Source of the DNA: Prevotella sp.
Lineage (GTDB): Bacteria; Bacteroidota; Bacteroidia; Bacteroidales; Bacteroidaceae
Assembly: GCA_017459445.1 (NCBI GenBank)
Contig: JAFUDJ010000005.1
Coordinates: forward strand, 1 to 64,000
Direction: 5' to 3'
Length of the DNA: 64,000 bases
In this document: piece after piece, positions 50,121 to 59,712 of the stretch
Position numbering within the stretch: the first letter of the stretch is position 1
How the letters are laid out: each line of letters begins with the position of its first letter
Made by a program: the position numbers and the translations under genes
Notes under the pieces: model-generated
Seen by the model: the letters and a program-made list of their open reading frames with translations, nothing else
Told to the model about the DNA's origin: nothing
Databases searched by the model: none

Positions 50121-52091
50121 ATGGCAGAAGAACTGAACAACGCAAGTAACTACTCCGCGAGTAACATCCAAGTGCTCGAGGGACTGGAGGCCGTGCGCAA
50201 GCGCCCGGCCATGTATATCGGAGACATCAGCGAGAAGGGTCTCCACCACTTGGTCAATGAGACCGTCGACAACTCCATCGACGAGGCCATGGCCGGCTAC
50301 TGCACCCACATTGAAGTAACCATCAACGAAGATAACAGTATCACCGTTCAGGACAACGGCCGTGGCATTCCCGTCGACGAGCACGAGAAGATGCACAAGT
50401 CGGCCCTGGAAGTTGTCATGACCGTGCTGCACGCCGGCGGTAAGTTCGACAAGGGTTCCTACAAGGTTTCCGGCGGTCTGCACGGCGTGGGCGTGTCGTG
50501 CGTGAACGCCCTGTCGACACACATGCTGTCGCAGGTGTTCCGCAACGGCCACATCTACCAGCAGGAGTACGAGAAGGGCAAGCCGCTGTACGACGTGAAG
50601 ATAGTCGGCGACACGGAGCTGACGGGAACGCGCCAGCAGTTCTGGCCCGACGGCACCATCTTCACAACCACGGAATACAAGTACGACATCATAGCCAAGC
50701 GTATGCGCGAACTGGCCTATCTGAACGCCGGCATCACCATCACGCTGAAGGACATGCGCCCCGACGAGGAGGGCAACCTGAAGGAAGAGGTGTTCCATGC
50801 CAAGGAGGGCCTGAAGGAGTTTGTGCGCTACGTGGACCGTCACCGCACCCACCTGTTCGACGATGTCATCTACCTGAAGACCGAGAAGCAGGGCGTACCC
50901 ATCGAGGTGGCCGTGATGTACAATACGGACTATACGGAGAATATCCACTCCTACGTCAACAATATCAACACCATCGAGGGCGGTACCCACCTGGTAGGCT
51001 TCCGCATGGCGCTGACCCGCACGCTGAAGAAATACGCCGATGCCGACCCCAACATCTCGAAGCAGATAGAAAAGGCCAAGATAGAGATAGCCGGTGAGGA
51101 CTTCCGCGAGGGCCTGACCGCTGTCATCAGCATCAAGGTGGCCGAGCCGCAGTTCGAGGGACAGACCAAGACGAAGCTGGGCAACTCTGAGGTGGCCGGC
51201 GCCGTGCAGCAGGCTGTAGGCGAAGCACTGACCAACTACTTGGAGGAGCACCCGAAGGAGGCCAAGCTGATATGCGAAAAGGTGGTGCTGGCCGCTACGG
51301 CCCGCATCGCAGCCCGCAAGGCCCGCGAGAGCGTGCAGCGCAAGAACCCGATGACGGGCGGCGGACTGCCCGGCAAGCTGGCCGACTGCTCGAACAAGGA
51401 CCCGAAGGAATGCGAAATATTCCTCGTCGAGGGTGACTCCGCCGGTGGCTCGGCCAAGCAGGGACGCGACCGCCACTTCCAGGCTATCCTGCCGCTGCGC
51501 GGTAAAATCCTGAACGTGGAGAAGGTGCAGTGGCACCGCGTCTTCGAGGCTGAGTCGGTGATGAACATCATCCAGAGCATCGGCGTGCGCTTCGGCGTGG
51601 ACGGCGAAGGCGACCGCGAGGCCAACGTCGACAAGCTGCGCTACGACAAGATTATCATCATGACCGACGCCGACGTCGATGGCTCGCACATCGACACGCT
51701 CATCATGACACTGTTCTACCGCTTTATGCCGAAGGTTATCCAGGAAGGGCACCTCTACATCGCCACTCCCCCACTCTATAAGTGTACGTACAAGAAGGTC
51801 TCGGAGTACTGCTACACCGACCAGCAGCGCCAGGCCTTCATCGACAAGTACGTGGCAGGCGACGAGAACTCGACGGCCCTGCACACCCAGCGCTACAAAG
51901 GTCTGGGAGAGATGAACCCCGAACAGCTGTGGGAGACGACGATGAATCCTGAGAACCGCCTGCTGAAGCAGGTGACCATCGAGAACGCCGCCGAGGCCGA
52001 CGAGATATTCTCCATGCTGATGGGCGACGACGTTGAGCCACGCCGGCAGTTCATAGAGAAAAACGCCACCTACGCCAATATTGACGCATAG
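50121..52091 (+). CDS. gyrB: DNA gyrase subunit B
   Basis: ATPase subunit of gyrase, which introduces negative supercoils; target of aminocoumarins. It is 656 residues from the ATG at 50121. The GHKL ATPase has RKRPAMYIGD, ETVDNSIDEA, DNGRGIPVD and GGLHGVGVSCVNAL; the TOPRIM domain has EGDSAGGSAKQGRD and MTDADVDGSHI; the C-terminal part has QRYKGLGEMNPEQLWETT. The short length (no 170-residue insert) is normal for Bacteroidota. GyrB rather than ParE is chosen because of QGRDRHFQAILPLRGKILNVEK and the rpsT neighbourhood; the pair can be hard to tell apart from sequence alone. Confidence 0.93.
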   Translation: MAEELNNASNYSASNIQVLEGLEAVRKRPAMYIGDISEKGLHHLVNETVDNSIDEAMAGYCTHIEVTINEDNSITVQDNGRGIPVDEHEKMHKSALEVVMTVLHAGGKFDKGSYKVSGGLHGVGVSCVNALSTHMLSQVFRNGHIYQQEYEKGKPLYDVKIVGDTELTGTRQQFWPDGTIFTTTEYKYDIIAKRMRELAYLNAGITITLKDMRPDEEGNLKEEVFHAKEGLKEFVRYVDRHRTHLFDDVIYLKTEKQGVPIEVAVMYNTDYTENIHSYVNNINTIEGGTHLVGFRMALTRTLKKYADADPNISKQIEKAKIEIAGEDFREGLTAVISIKVAEPQFEGQTKTKLGNSEVAGAVQQAVGEALTNYLEEHPKEAKLICEKVVLAATARIAARKARESVQRKNPMTGGGLPGKLADCSNKDPKECEIFLVEGDSAGGSAKQGRDRHFQAILPLRGKILNVEKVQWHRVFEAESVMNIIQSIGVRFGVDGEGDREANVDKLRYDKIIIMTDADVDGSHIDTLIMTLFYRFMPKVIQEGHLYIATPPLYKCTYKKVSEYCYTDQQRQAFIDKYVAGDENSTALHTQRYKGLGEMNPEQLWETTMNPENRLLKQVTIENAAEADEIFSMLMGDDVEPRRQFIEKNATYANIDA

Positions 52092-52120
52092 CACCGCGTC
52101 GGTGACAAATACACACGACG

Positions 52121-52170
52121 TTCGTCTCATATATAAATATGATATAGCTATATATGAGACGAATTTTTTT
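52121..52170 (+). terminator. gyrB terminator overlapping the next start codon
   Basis: A perfect 15-bp stem (TTCGTCTCATATATA at 52121-52135, complement at 52149-52163) is followed by seven T. The right arm contains the ATG (52154) of the glycoside hydrolase gene. Confidence 0.85.
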
Positions 52171-55027
52171 CTTATCACTATTCTTTTCCCATTTCATTTT
52201 CAGCCCCGTTGCAGAGGCACAGCCATCGGTAGAAACACAGCGGCAGTACCTGAGCGGTCACGGGTGTGACGACATGGTGGAATGGGACTTCCAATGCACC
52301 GACGGCCGGAATGCAGGCCAGTGGACGAAGATAGGCGTGCCGTCGTGCTGGGAGCTGCAGGGTTTCGGCACCTATCAGTACGGTATGCGCTTCTACGGCA
52401 AGGCAACGCCTGAGGGCATAGCCGACGAGCACGGCAAGTACAAGACGGAGTTCACGCTGCCGCAGGAGTGGCAAGGCCGGCAAATCCAGCTGGTGTTCGA
52501 GGCTGCCTTCACGGAAATCCGCGTACAGATTAACGGTCGCAAGGCCGGCAACGGCACCTATCAGGGCGGTTTTACACGCCATACCATCGACGTCAGCGAC
52601 CGCGTGTTCTTCGGCAAGAAGAGCAACCGCCTGGAGGTGGAGGTGCTGAAGGAAAGCACGCAGCCGCAGGTGAACCTGGCCGAGCGCCGCGCCGACTACT
52701 GGAACTTCGGCGGCATCTGGCGCCCGGTATTCATCGTGTCGAAGCCTGCACAGAACATACAGCGCGTGGCCATCGACGCCAAGCATGACGGCCGCTTCAT
52801 GGCCGACGTCTTCCTGAACCGCGCCGTTCCCGGCAGTTCTGTATGTGTCGATGTCATCGACACCAACGGGAAGAAGGTCGCTGAGAGCCCCGCCTTCCCC
52901 GTCAGCAGCGACGGCGCCAAGGTTGACTTCAATGTTAAAGGCGTCAAGGCCTGGAATGCCGAGCAGCCCAATCTCTATACCGCCGTCTTCACGCTGAAAA
53001 GCGCTGAGGGTCGTACCCTCCACACAGAACGGCAGCGCTTCGGCTTCCGCACCATCGAGTATCGGCACAGCTATGCGCAGCCGCTACCCTCCAAGCAAGG
53101 GGAAGGGGCGGGGGTTGGCGCTTCCCACGTCTATGGATGTAAGGAGGACGGCCTGTTTATCAACGGGCAGAAGGTCATCGTGAAGGGTGCCAACCGACAC
53201 TCGTTCCGCCCGGAGACGGGCCGCACGCTCTCGAAACAGAAGAATATCGAGGACGTGCTGCTGATTAAGTCAATGAATATGAACGCCGTACGCCTCAGCC
53301 ACTACCCTGCCGACCCGGAGTTTTTGGATGCCTGCGACTCGCTGGGCCTCTATGTGGAGTGCGAGCAGCCAGGCTGGCACTGGCCGCACGAGACCATCAC
53401 GGGCTCGCAAATCGTGGAGGAAATGGTGACGCGCGACGTCAACCACCCCAGCATCATCTTCTGGAGCAACGGCAACGAGGGCGGCTTCAACTACGAGCTG
53501 GAGCCTGTCTTCTATAAGTTTGACCCGCAGCAGCGCGTAGTGCTCTACCCGTGGGCCAACCGCAACGGCTTCGAGACGAAGCACTACCGCTCATGGGGCG
53601 AGACGGCGGAGTATATGCGGCAGAAGGAAATCTTCATGCCGACGGAGTTCCTGCACGGACTATACGACGGCGGACACGGTGCCGGCCTGAAGGACTACTG
53701 GGAGTTGATGATGTCGAATCCGCGCTGTGCCGGCGGCTTCCTGTGGGACCTGATGGACCAGGGCGTCGTACGTACCGACATGAACGGCATCGTGGACTGC
53801 ATGGGCAACTTCGGCAGTGACGGCATCGTAGGGCCGCACATGGAGAAGGAGGGCTCGTTCTATACTATTAAAGAGGTATGGAGCCCGATACAAGTGGAGA
53901 TGAATGGTGAAAAGCTGACGATTAGCAACTGCTACAACTTCACCAATCTGAAGGACTGCCGCTTTACATACAGGTATCTGCAGACTCCCGCTTTTGGCAA
54001 GTCTGATACCAAGACGCTCAGCCAGGGAACACTCAGCGCAGGCAGTGTAGAGCCGTTTGCCTCCGTCACCATCGACAAGCCAAAGGGCAATGGCGATGTG
54101 TTGCAGATAACAGCTAACGACCCACAAGGTGTGGAAGTCTACACCTGGAACTTCAAGAGCGACGCCATTGCCGTCAGCGACGGGGCAGGAACAGACTGCA
54201 CGCAAACAGAGACCGACGACGAACTGTCGGTAAGTGCCGCAGGAAGAACTTACACTTTCTCGAAAAAGGACGGCCGGCTGAAGCAAGTTGCCGTAGCAGG
54301 CAAGACCATCATGCTGGGCAATGGCCCGCGCTTTGTGGCTGCCAAGCGCAGCGACCGTTCGCAGGACGGCTTCTACAATCACGACGACAAGGAAGCATTC
54401 CAAAAGAAGACCGACTATACGGAATACCAAGACCAAGGCAGCTTTGCCGGCTTCGACTTCAAGAACGGCGTGCTGACGGCCCGCTATCTGCATGGCTCGC
54501 TGAACAGCATCCAGTGGTCGTTCAGCAGTACGGGTGATGTCAGCCTCTCTGCCGACTACTACTTCAACGGCGTGGTGGACCTGCTGGGCATCTGCTTCGA
54601 CTACCCGGAACAGCAGGTGAAGAGCAAGCTGTGGGTAGGCAAGGGCCCGTATCGCGTATGGCAGAACCGCATGGAGGGCCCGCAATACGGCCTGTGGCAG
54701 AACGACTATAACGACCCCATCCCCGGCGAGACCTTCGAATATCCGGAGTTCAAGGGCTACTTCGCTGACGTCAGATGGATGCAGATAGAGACCAGCGAGG
54801 GAAAGATAGGCATCATCAATCCCTCCGACTACGTAGGCATCTACACTCCGCGCGACGGCCGCGACCACATTCTCTACACGCTACCCGAGACCGGCATCAG
54901 CATCCTCAAGGCCATTCCCGCCGTACGCAACAAGGTGAACACCACCGACCTCAACGGTCCGTCGGCACAGCCCTACTGGTCGAAAGGCAAAGGAAACATC
55001 AACACAATACTACGTTTTGAAAGGTAA
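52154..55027 (+). CDS. Glycoside hydrolase family 2, beta-galactosidase-like
   Basis: A 957-residue secreted glycosidase. The signal peptide MRRIFFLSLFFSHFIF ends near VAEAQ. A sugar-binding jelly-roll (GVPSCWELQGFGTYQYG...YKTEFTLP, YWNFGGIWRPVFI) is followed by an Ig-like domain and a TIM barrel (about 330-610) with acid/base Glu442 in SNGNEGG and nucleophile Glu498 in PTEFLHG. A long C-terminal region with beta-galactosidase small-chain character (KGPYRVWQNRMEGPQYGLW) is present. Exact substrate specificity within GH2 is not decided. It is first gene of a four-gene glycan operon. The start codon lies in the gyrB terminator stem; no later ATG would keep the signal peptide. Confidence 0.88.
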   Translation: MRRIFFLSLFFSHFIFSPVAEAQPSVETQRQYLSGHGCDDMVEWDFQCTDGRNAGQWTKIGVPSCWELQGFGTYQYGMRFYGKATPEGIADEHGKYKTEFTLPQEWQGRQIQLVFEAAFTEIRVQINGRKAGNGTYQGGFTRHTIDVSDRVFFGKKSNRLEVEVLKESTQPQVNLAERRADYWNFGGIWRPVFIVSKPAQNIQRVAIDAKHDGRFMADVFLNRAVPGSSVCVDVIDTNGKKVAESPAFPVSSDGAKVDFNVKGVKAWNAEQPNLYTAVFTLKSAEGRTLHTERQRFGFRTIEYRHSYAQPLPSKQGEGAGVGASHVYGCKEDGLFINGQKVIVKGANRHSFRPETGRTLSKQKNIEDVLLIKSMNMNAVRLSHYPADPEFLDACDSLGLYVECEQPGWHWPHETITGSQIVEEMVTRDVNHPSIIFWSNGNEGGFNYELEPVFYKFDPQQRVVLYPWANRNGFETKHYRSWGETAEYMRQKEIFMPTEFLHGLYDGGHGAGLKDYWELMMSNPRCAGGFLWDLMDQGVVRTDMNGIVDCMGNFGSDGIVGPHMEKEGSFYTIKEVWSPIQVEMNGEKLTISNCYNFTNLKDCRFTYRYLQTPAFGKSDTKTLSQGTLSAGSVEPFASVTIDKPKGNGDVLQITANDPQGVEVYTWNFKSDAIAVSDGAGTDCTQTETDDELSVSAAGRTYTFSKKDGRLKQVAVAGKTIMLGNGPRFVAAKRSDRSQDGFYNHDDKEAFQKKTDYTEYQDQGSFAGFDFKNGVLTARYLHGSLNSIQWSFSSTGDVSLSADYYFNGVVDLLGICFDYPEQQVKSKLWVGKGPYRVWQNRMEGPQYGLWQNDYNDPIPGETFEYPEFKGYFADVRWMQIETSEGKIGIINPSDYVGIYTPRDGRDHILYTLPETGISILKAIPAVRNKVNTTDLNGPSAQPYWSKGKGNINTILRFER

Positions 55028-55033
55028 AAAAAG

Positions 55034-55173
55034 AAAAAGGTAAGAAGGTAAAAAAAGTAAAAAAGTAAGAAGGTAAAAAATAAAGCTGTAAAAATGAAAG
55101 CAATCAAGAATAACTGGGTACAAAGGTGGGTAATAGGTGTTTTACCTTTTTACCTTTTTACCTTTTTACCTTT
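55034..55173 (+). repeat. Complementary purine and pyrimidine tracts flanking a start codon
   Basis: 55034-55079 holds repeated GGTAAAAA/AAGTAAAAAA units; 55141-55173 holds four TTTTTACC units that encode part of the GH106 signal peptide (LPFYLFTFLP). The two tracts are complementary over tens of bases with the start codon at 55094 between them. Confidence 0.7.
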
Positions 55174-58100
55174 ACATGCGCAGAAGCCCTGGACGTTCTG
55201 GTACTGGATGTACGGTGCCGTCAGCGAGGCCGGCATCAAGGCCGACCTGCAGGGCATGAAGGACGTCGGACTGGGCGGCTGCTACCTGATGCCCATCCGT
55301 GGTACACAGGAAAAGCCGGAGTATCAGGGCGAGGCCCAACAGCTGAGTCCGAAGTTTTGGAAGATGGTAGACTATGCCATGCAGCAAGCCGACTCGTTAG
55401 GTCTCGACATGGGCATCCACGTCTGCGACGGCTTTGCACTGGCAGGCGGTCCGTGGATAAAGCCCGAGGAGTCGATGCACAAGCTGGTCTTCTGCGATAC
55501 GATAGTGCGCGGCGGGCAGCACCGGTTCATCATGCCAAAGCCTCAGCACTACGAAGACTATTATAAGGACATTGCCGTCTATGCCATTCCTGTGGGCGAC
55601 CTGAACCAAGAGGTCTTCGCCTACCGGCACGGCGACCTGAAAACGCACTACTCCTTGAAGGACGGCGAAAAGACTACTTGCTCGGACGGGGTGACGCGGA
55701 ACGACAAAGGCGTCTATTGTGCCGACGACCCCTGCTGGCTTCAATACGAATTCAAGAAGCCGACGCTGGTGTTCAACGTGGAGATTGAGCCTTCGGGCAA
55801 CAATATCCAATGCCAGCGACTGCTGGTCAAGGCCAGCGACGACGGCGTCAACTTCCACGACGTGAAGCAACTCACACCGCCGCGCCAGGGGTGGCAGAAC
55901 ACAGGCTATAACACCACATTCAGCATTCCGCCGACGAAAGCACGCTTTTTCCGCTTCGTGTGGACGCCGGAGGGCACAGAGCCCGGCGCCGAGGACCTGG
56001 ACGCTGCCAAGTGGAAGCCCGTGCTGCGACTGAAAAACATCCGGCTGGGCACGCTGCCTACCGTCGACAACTGGGAAGGAAAGAGCGGTCTGGTATGGCG
56101 CATTGCCCCGGACACGCCCGATGAAGACCTGCGCCCCCAAGACTGTCTCTACGCCTCTGACCTGGTACGCACGACCATGAAGGGCGACAGCATAGACCTG
56201 TACCTTATTGGCGGCACATGGCGCATCATGAGAATGGGGTACACATCGACCGGACACACCAACGCCACGGCAGGCGGCGGCAAGGGTCTGGAGTGCGACA
56301 AGTTCTCGCGTCAGGCTGTCGGCAAGCAGGTGGACGCGTGGTTTGGCGAGTTTATGAAACGGCCCCATCACAACGTCATCAAGTATATGCATGTCGATTC
56401 CTGGGAATGCGGCAGCCAGAACTGGAGCCCCACGTTCGCTGAAGAGTTCCAGCGCCGCCATGGCTACGACATCACGAAAGTGCTGCCGGTGATGGCAGGT
56501 GTCGCCATGGTCAACGCCGACTGGATATTGCGCGACGTGCGCCAAACCATCAATGAGCTCATCAATGACCGGTTCTTTGCCACCGTGGACGAGAAGGCCC
56601 GCCAGTACGGCGTGCAGCTGTCGTCAGAGAGCGTGGCCCCCACGATGGTCAGCGACGGCATGGAACACTACAAAAACGTCGATGTGCCCATGGGTGAATT
56701 CTGGCTCAACTCGCCGACACACGACAAGCCTAACGACATGCTGGACGCCATCAGCGGCGCCCACGTCTATGGCAAGAACATCGTGCAGGCAGAAGGTTTT
56801 ACAGAGGTGCGCGGCGTATGGGACGAGACGCCCGCCAGCATCAAGCCTCTGCTCGACCGTAACTTTGCCTTGGGCATGAACCGCCTGTTCTTCCATGTCA
56901 ACACGCACAACCCGTGGCTTGACCGCAAGCCCGGCATGACACTCGACGGCATCGGCCTCTTCTTCCAGCGCGACCAGACATGGTTTCCTGAGGCGAAGGC
57001 TTTCGTTGACTACATCACCCGCTGCCAGAAGTTGTTACAACAGGGCAAGCCCGTGGTGGACATCGCCGTCTACACAGGCGAGGACGTGCCCTGCCGTGCC
57101 CTGACACCCGATAAGCTGGTGTCCATGCTGCCCGGGCTCTTCGGCGATGCCCGCGTCGCCTCGGAGCGCCAGCGTCTCGCAAATCAAGGCGTACCCATGA
57201 CTGAAAGCCCTGTCGGCGTGCGCCATGCGGCCGGCATTATGGATTTGAAGGACTGGATAAACCCCTTGCACGGCTATCAGTACGACTCCATGAACAAGGA
57301 CGCTCTGCTCACGCAGCCATTCGGCTATCAGGTGCTGGTCGTCCCTAAGGGTGTCAAGATTACGCAGAAAGTACAGGAACGCATCGACCAATTGCGGGGA
57401 CAGGGCATTCGCATCATCGACCAACCTTACCAGCAAGCCACCCTCCAAGGGCTGGCCCGCGACGCAGAGCTGCCCGAAGGCATTGCCTACACCCACCGGC
57501 AGGCTGACGGCAAGGACATCTATTTCCTCGCCAACCAGACGGCAGAGCCGCAAAGCTTCCAGCCGACTTTCCGTAACAACCACTCAACAGCAGTGCTCTA
57601 CAATCCCGTAACCAACGACTACGCGCCTTACGACGGCACTATTACGCTACCTTCCTACGGCTCTTGCTTTGTCCTCTTTACGCAAGGGTATAGTATCCAC
57701 GGAGGGGAATACCATTCCCCACGGAGGGAAATAGCATTCTCCACAGAGGAAACGGCCACCATGCCCTGGGATATCACGTTCCGCGAAAGCGGCTTAACCC
57801 TGAAGAACCAGCAGCTTTTTGACTGGAGCCAGCATCAAGACGACCGCATCCGCTACTTCAGTGGTCACGCCCGTTACAAGACAACCTTTAAGCACCCAAC
57901 GAAGGTTAAGGGGCGTGCATGGCTCGCACTGCCTCATGTCAAGGACATCGCCCATGTCTGGGTGAACGGCAAGGACTGCGGTATCGCATGGACGGCACCC
58001 TACGAGGTGGATATTACGAAGGCCCTGAAGAAAGGCAACAATACGCTGGAAATCGAGGTGGTCAACACATGGCACAATGCACTGCGCGGCCTTGATAAGG

Positions 58101-58210
58101 GCAAGGCACCCTACAACGGTATCTGGACCAACGCCAAGTATCGCACGAAGGGCGAGGAACTATTGCCTGCCGGACTGCTGGCACAGCCTGAATTGAGAAT
58201 TGAAAAATGA
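55094..58210 (+). CDS. Glycoside hydrolase family 106-like (alpha-L-rhamnosidase type)
   Basis: A 1038-residue secreted enzyme. The signal peptide ends near LPLHAQ (about residue 30). The opening KPWTFWYWMYGAVSEAGIKADLQGMKDVGLGGCYLMPI and the DMGIHVCDGFALAGGPWI strand match GH106 barrels, which remove terminal L-rhamnose from pectic and other plant or microbial glycans. A beta-sandwich insertion follows (LVFNVEIEPSG). The C-terminal jelly-roll (AWLALPHVKDIAHVWVNGKD, then TKALKKGNNTLEIEV) is GH2-like sugar-binding. Catalytic glutamates are not assigned here. It lies 66 bp after the GH2 gene and 26 bp before the esterase. Rhamnosidase activity is the family norm, not shown directly. Confidence 0.85.
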   Translation: MKAIKNNWVQRWVIGVLPFYLFTFLPLHAQKPWTFWYWMYGAVSEAGIKADLQGMKDVGLGGCYLMPIRGTQEKPEYQGEAQQLSPKFWKMVDYAMQQADSLGLDMGIHVCDGFALAGGPWIKPEESMHKLVFCDTIVRGGQHRFIMPKPQHYEDYYKDIAVYAIPVGDLNQEVFAYRHGDLKTHYSLKDGEKTTCSDGVTRNDKGVYCADDPCWLQYEFKKPTLVFNVEIEPSGNNIQCQRLLVKASDDGVNFHDVKQLTPPRQGWQNTGYNTTFSIPPTKARFFRFVWTPEGTEPGAEDLDAAKWKPVLRLKNIRLGTLPTVDNWEGKSGLVWRIAPDTPDEDLRPQDCLYASDLVRTTMKGDSIDLYLIGGTWRIMRMGYTSTGHTNATAGGGKGLECDKFSRQAVGKQVDAWFGEFMKRPHHNVIKYMHVDSWECGSQNWSPTFAEEFQRRHGYDITKVLPVMAGVAMVNADWILRDVRQTINELINDRFFATVDEKARQYGVQLSSESVAPTMVSDGMEHYKNVDVPMGEFWLNSPTHDKPNDMLDAISGAHVYGKNIVQAEGFTEVRGVWDETPASIKPLLDRNFALGMNRLFFHVNTHNPWLDRKPGMTLDGIGLFFQRDQTWFPEAKAFVDYITRCQKLLQQGKPVVDIAVYTGEDVPCRALTPDKLVSMLPGLFGDARVASERQRLANQGVPMTESPVGVRHAAGIMDLKDWINPLHGYQYDSMNKDALLTQPFGYQVLVVPKGVKITQKVQERIDQLRGQGIRIIDQPYQQATLQGLARDAELPEGIAYTHRQADGKDIYFLANQTAEPQSFQPTFRNNHSTAVLYNPVTNDYAPYDGTITLPSYGSCFVLFTQGYSIHGGEYHSPRREIAFSTEETATMPWDITFRESGLTLKNQQLFDWSQHQDDRIRYFSGHARYKTTFKHPTKVKGRAWLALPHVKDIAHVWVNGKDCGIAWTAPYEVDITKALKKGNNTLEIEVVNTWHNALRGLDKGKAPYNGIWTNAKYRTKGEELLPAGLLAQPELRIEK

Positions 58211-58236
58211 GAATTGAGAATTGAAAAGGAAGAATT

Positions 58237-59700
58237 ATGATTAGACTAAGCAAGAGATTCATAGGCATCCTCTGTACCCTCTGTGTCTTGAATACCTACG
58301 CCAAGGTTCGCCTGCCTCAGTTCTTCAGCGACAATATGGTGCTGCAACAGCAGACAGAGTGCCGCATCTGGGGATGGGCCGAGCCGGGAAAGAAGGTTAT
58401 CGTCCTCACCTCCTGGGACAAGAAAGGGCATTCGGCAACAGCCCGCAAGGACGGGCGCTTTCAGGTAACTGTACAAACTCCGAAAGCTGGCGGGCCTTAT
58501 ACCATTACCTTCAGGGATGGTGATACTGTCCAGCTACAGAACATCCTCATTGGCGAGGTGTGGATTTGCTCAGGCCAGTCGAACATGGAGATGCAGATGA
58601 AGGGCTTCAAGCAGCAGCCCGTCGAGGGAACGACGGAGGAACTGCTGCGCTGCCGCGACTCGCAGCTGCGCCTGTTTACGGTTAAGCGCCATGCCTCGTT
58701 GACGCCTGTCGATGACGTAACGGGCCATTGGAGCGAGGCCAATGCGGCTAGTGTGCGTGACTTCTCGGCCACAGCCTACTACTTCGGGCGTGCCCTGCGC
58801 CAGACATTAGGCGTACCCGTAGGACTTATCGCCACCTCGTGGGGCGGTTCGGCCTGTGAGGCATGGATGCAGGCCGACTGGTTGAAAGCCTTTCCCAAGG
58901 TCAACCAGCACGTAACAGAGGATGACGTCAAGAAACTACAGCAGCGCTGTCCCACAGCTTTGTATAACGGCCAGCTGTATCCCCTCATCGGCTACGGCAT
59001 GAAGGGAGCCATCTGGTATCAGGGCGAGGACAATATCCCCCGCTACGACTACTATGCTCCGCTCATGGCACGCATGGTGGAGGGCTGGCGTGCTGACTGG
59101 AAGCAGGGCGACTTTCCCTTCTACTACTGTCAGATAGCACCCTACGACTACAGCCTCATTGGTTGGAAGGACAGCCAGCTGTTGCGCGAACAGCAGTTGA
59201 AGGCAGAGGCGATGATACCCAACAGTCGCATGGCCGTGCTGATGGATGCCGGCTTGGAGTATGGTATCCACCCCCGCAAGAAGCGGCAGGCCGGTGAGCG
59301 CTTAGCCCTGTTGGCACTCAGCAATACCTACGACGTAAAGGGCTTGCCCGACTTTGCAACCTATAAGGAGGTGACGTTCCAAAACGACACCGCCGTCATT
59401 GCCTTCGACCGCTCGAAAGAGTGGGTCTACTTCGAGCACGGTACCACCAGCAAGAACTTCGAGGTAGCGGGACAGGATAAGGTTTTCCACCCTGCTACCA
59501 AGGTGTGGGTTAGCCGTAACCGCGTCTACGTCGTCAGCAACGAAGTGAGTAAGCCCGTTGCCGTGCGTTATGCCTGGCGCGATTGGGTGGAGGGAGACCT
59601 GATGCACGACGGCCTGCCCGTCTCCTCGTTCCGCAGCGACGACTGGGACGCAGCTCCCATCAATACCCAAAGCAAGGGTGACTATAACAATCCTCAATAA
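58237..59700 (+). CDS. Sialate O-acetylesterase-like SGNH esterase
   Basis: A 487-residue secreted carbohydrate O-acetylesterase of the SASA (DUF303, SGNH) family. The signal peptide ends near NTYAK. An N-terminal beta domain (LPQFFSDNMVLQQQ) precedes the catalytic domain with GQSNMEMQ (nucleophile Ser115), GTSWGGSACEAWM-like ATSWGGSACEAW, WYQGEDN and a C-terminal GLEYGIHPRKKRQAG (Asp/His dyad region). Members deacetylate sialic acids or plant glycans such as xylan and pectins; beside rhamnosidase and beta-glycosidase genes, a plant-type acetylated glycan seems more likely than sialic acid. The short gap before it (58211-58236) contains tandem GAGAATTGAAAA repeats. Confidence 0.87.
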   Translation: MIRLSKRFIGILCTLCVLNTYAKVRLPQFFSDNMVLQQQTECRIWGWAEPGKKVIVLTSWDKKGHSATARKDGRFQVTVQTPKAGGPYTITFRDGDTVQLQNILIGEVWICSGQSNMEMQMKGFKQQPVEGTTEELLRCRDSQLRLFTVKRHASLTPVDDVTGHWSEANAASVRDFSATAYYFGRALRQTLGVPVGLIATSWGGSACEAWMQADWLKAFPKVNQHVTEDDVKKLQQRCPTALYNGQLYPLIGYGMKGAIWYQGEDNIPRYDYYAPLMARMVEGWRADWKQGDFPFYYCQIAPYDYSLIGWKDSQLLREQQLKAEAMIPNSRMAVLMDAGLEYGIHPRKKRQAGERLALLALSNTYDVKGLPDFATYKEVTFQNDTAVIAFDRSKEWVYFEHGTTSKNFEVAGQDKVFHPATKVWVSRNRVYVVSNEVSKPVAVRYAWRDWVEGDLMHDGLPVSSFRSDDWDAAPINTQSKGDYNNPQ

Positions 59701-59712
59701 ACTCGCAAACGT

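Noticed and set aside
50097..52178. 693-residue minus-strand frame opposite gyrB
   Set aside because: Antisense of a highly conserved gene; no recognisable motif.
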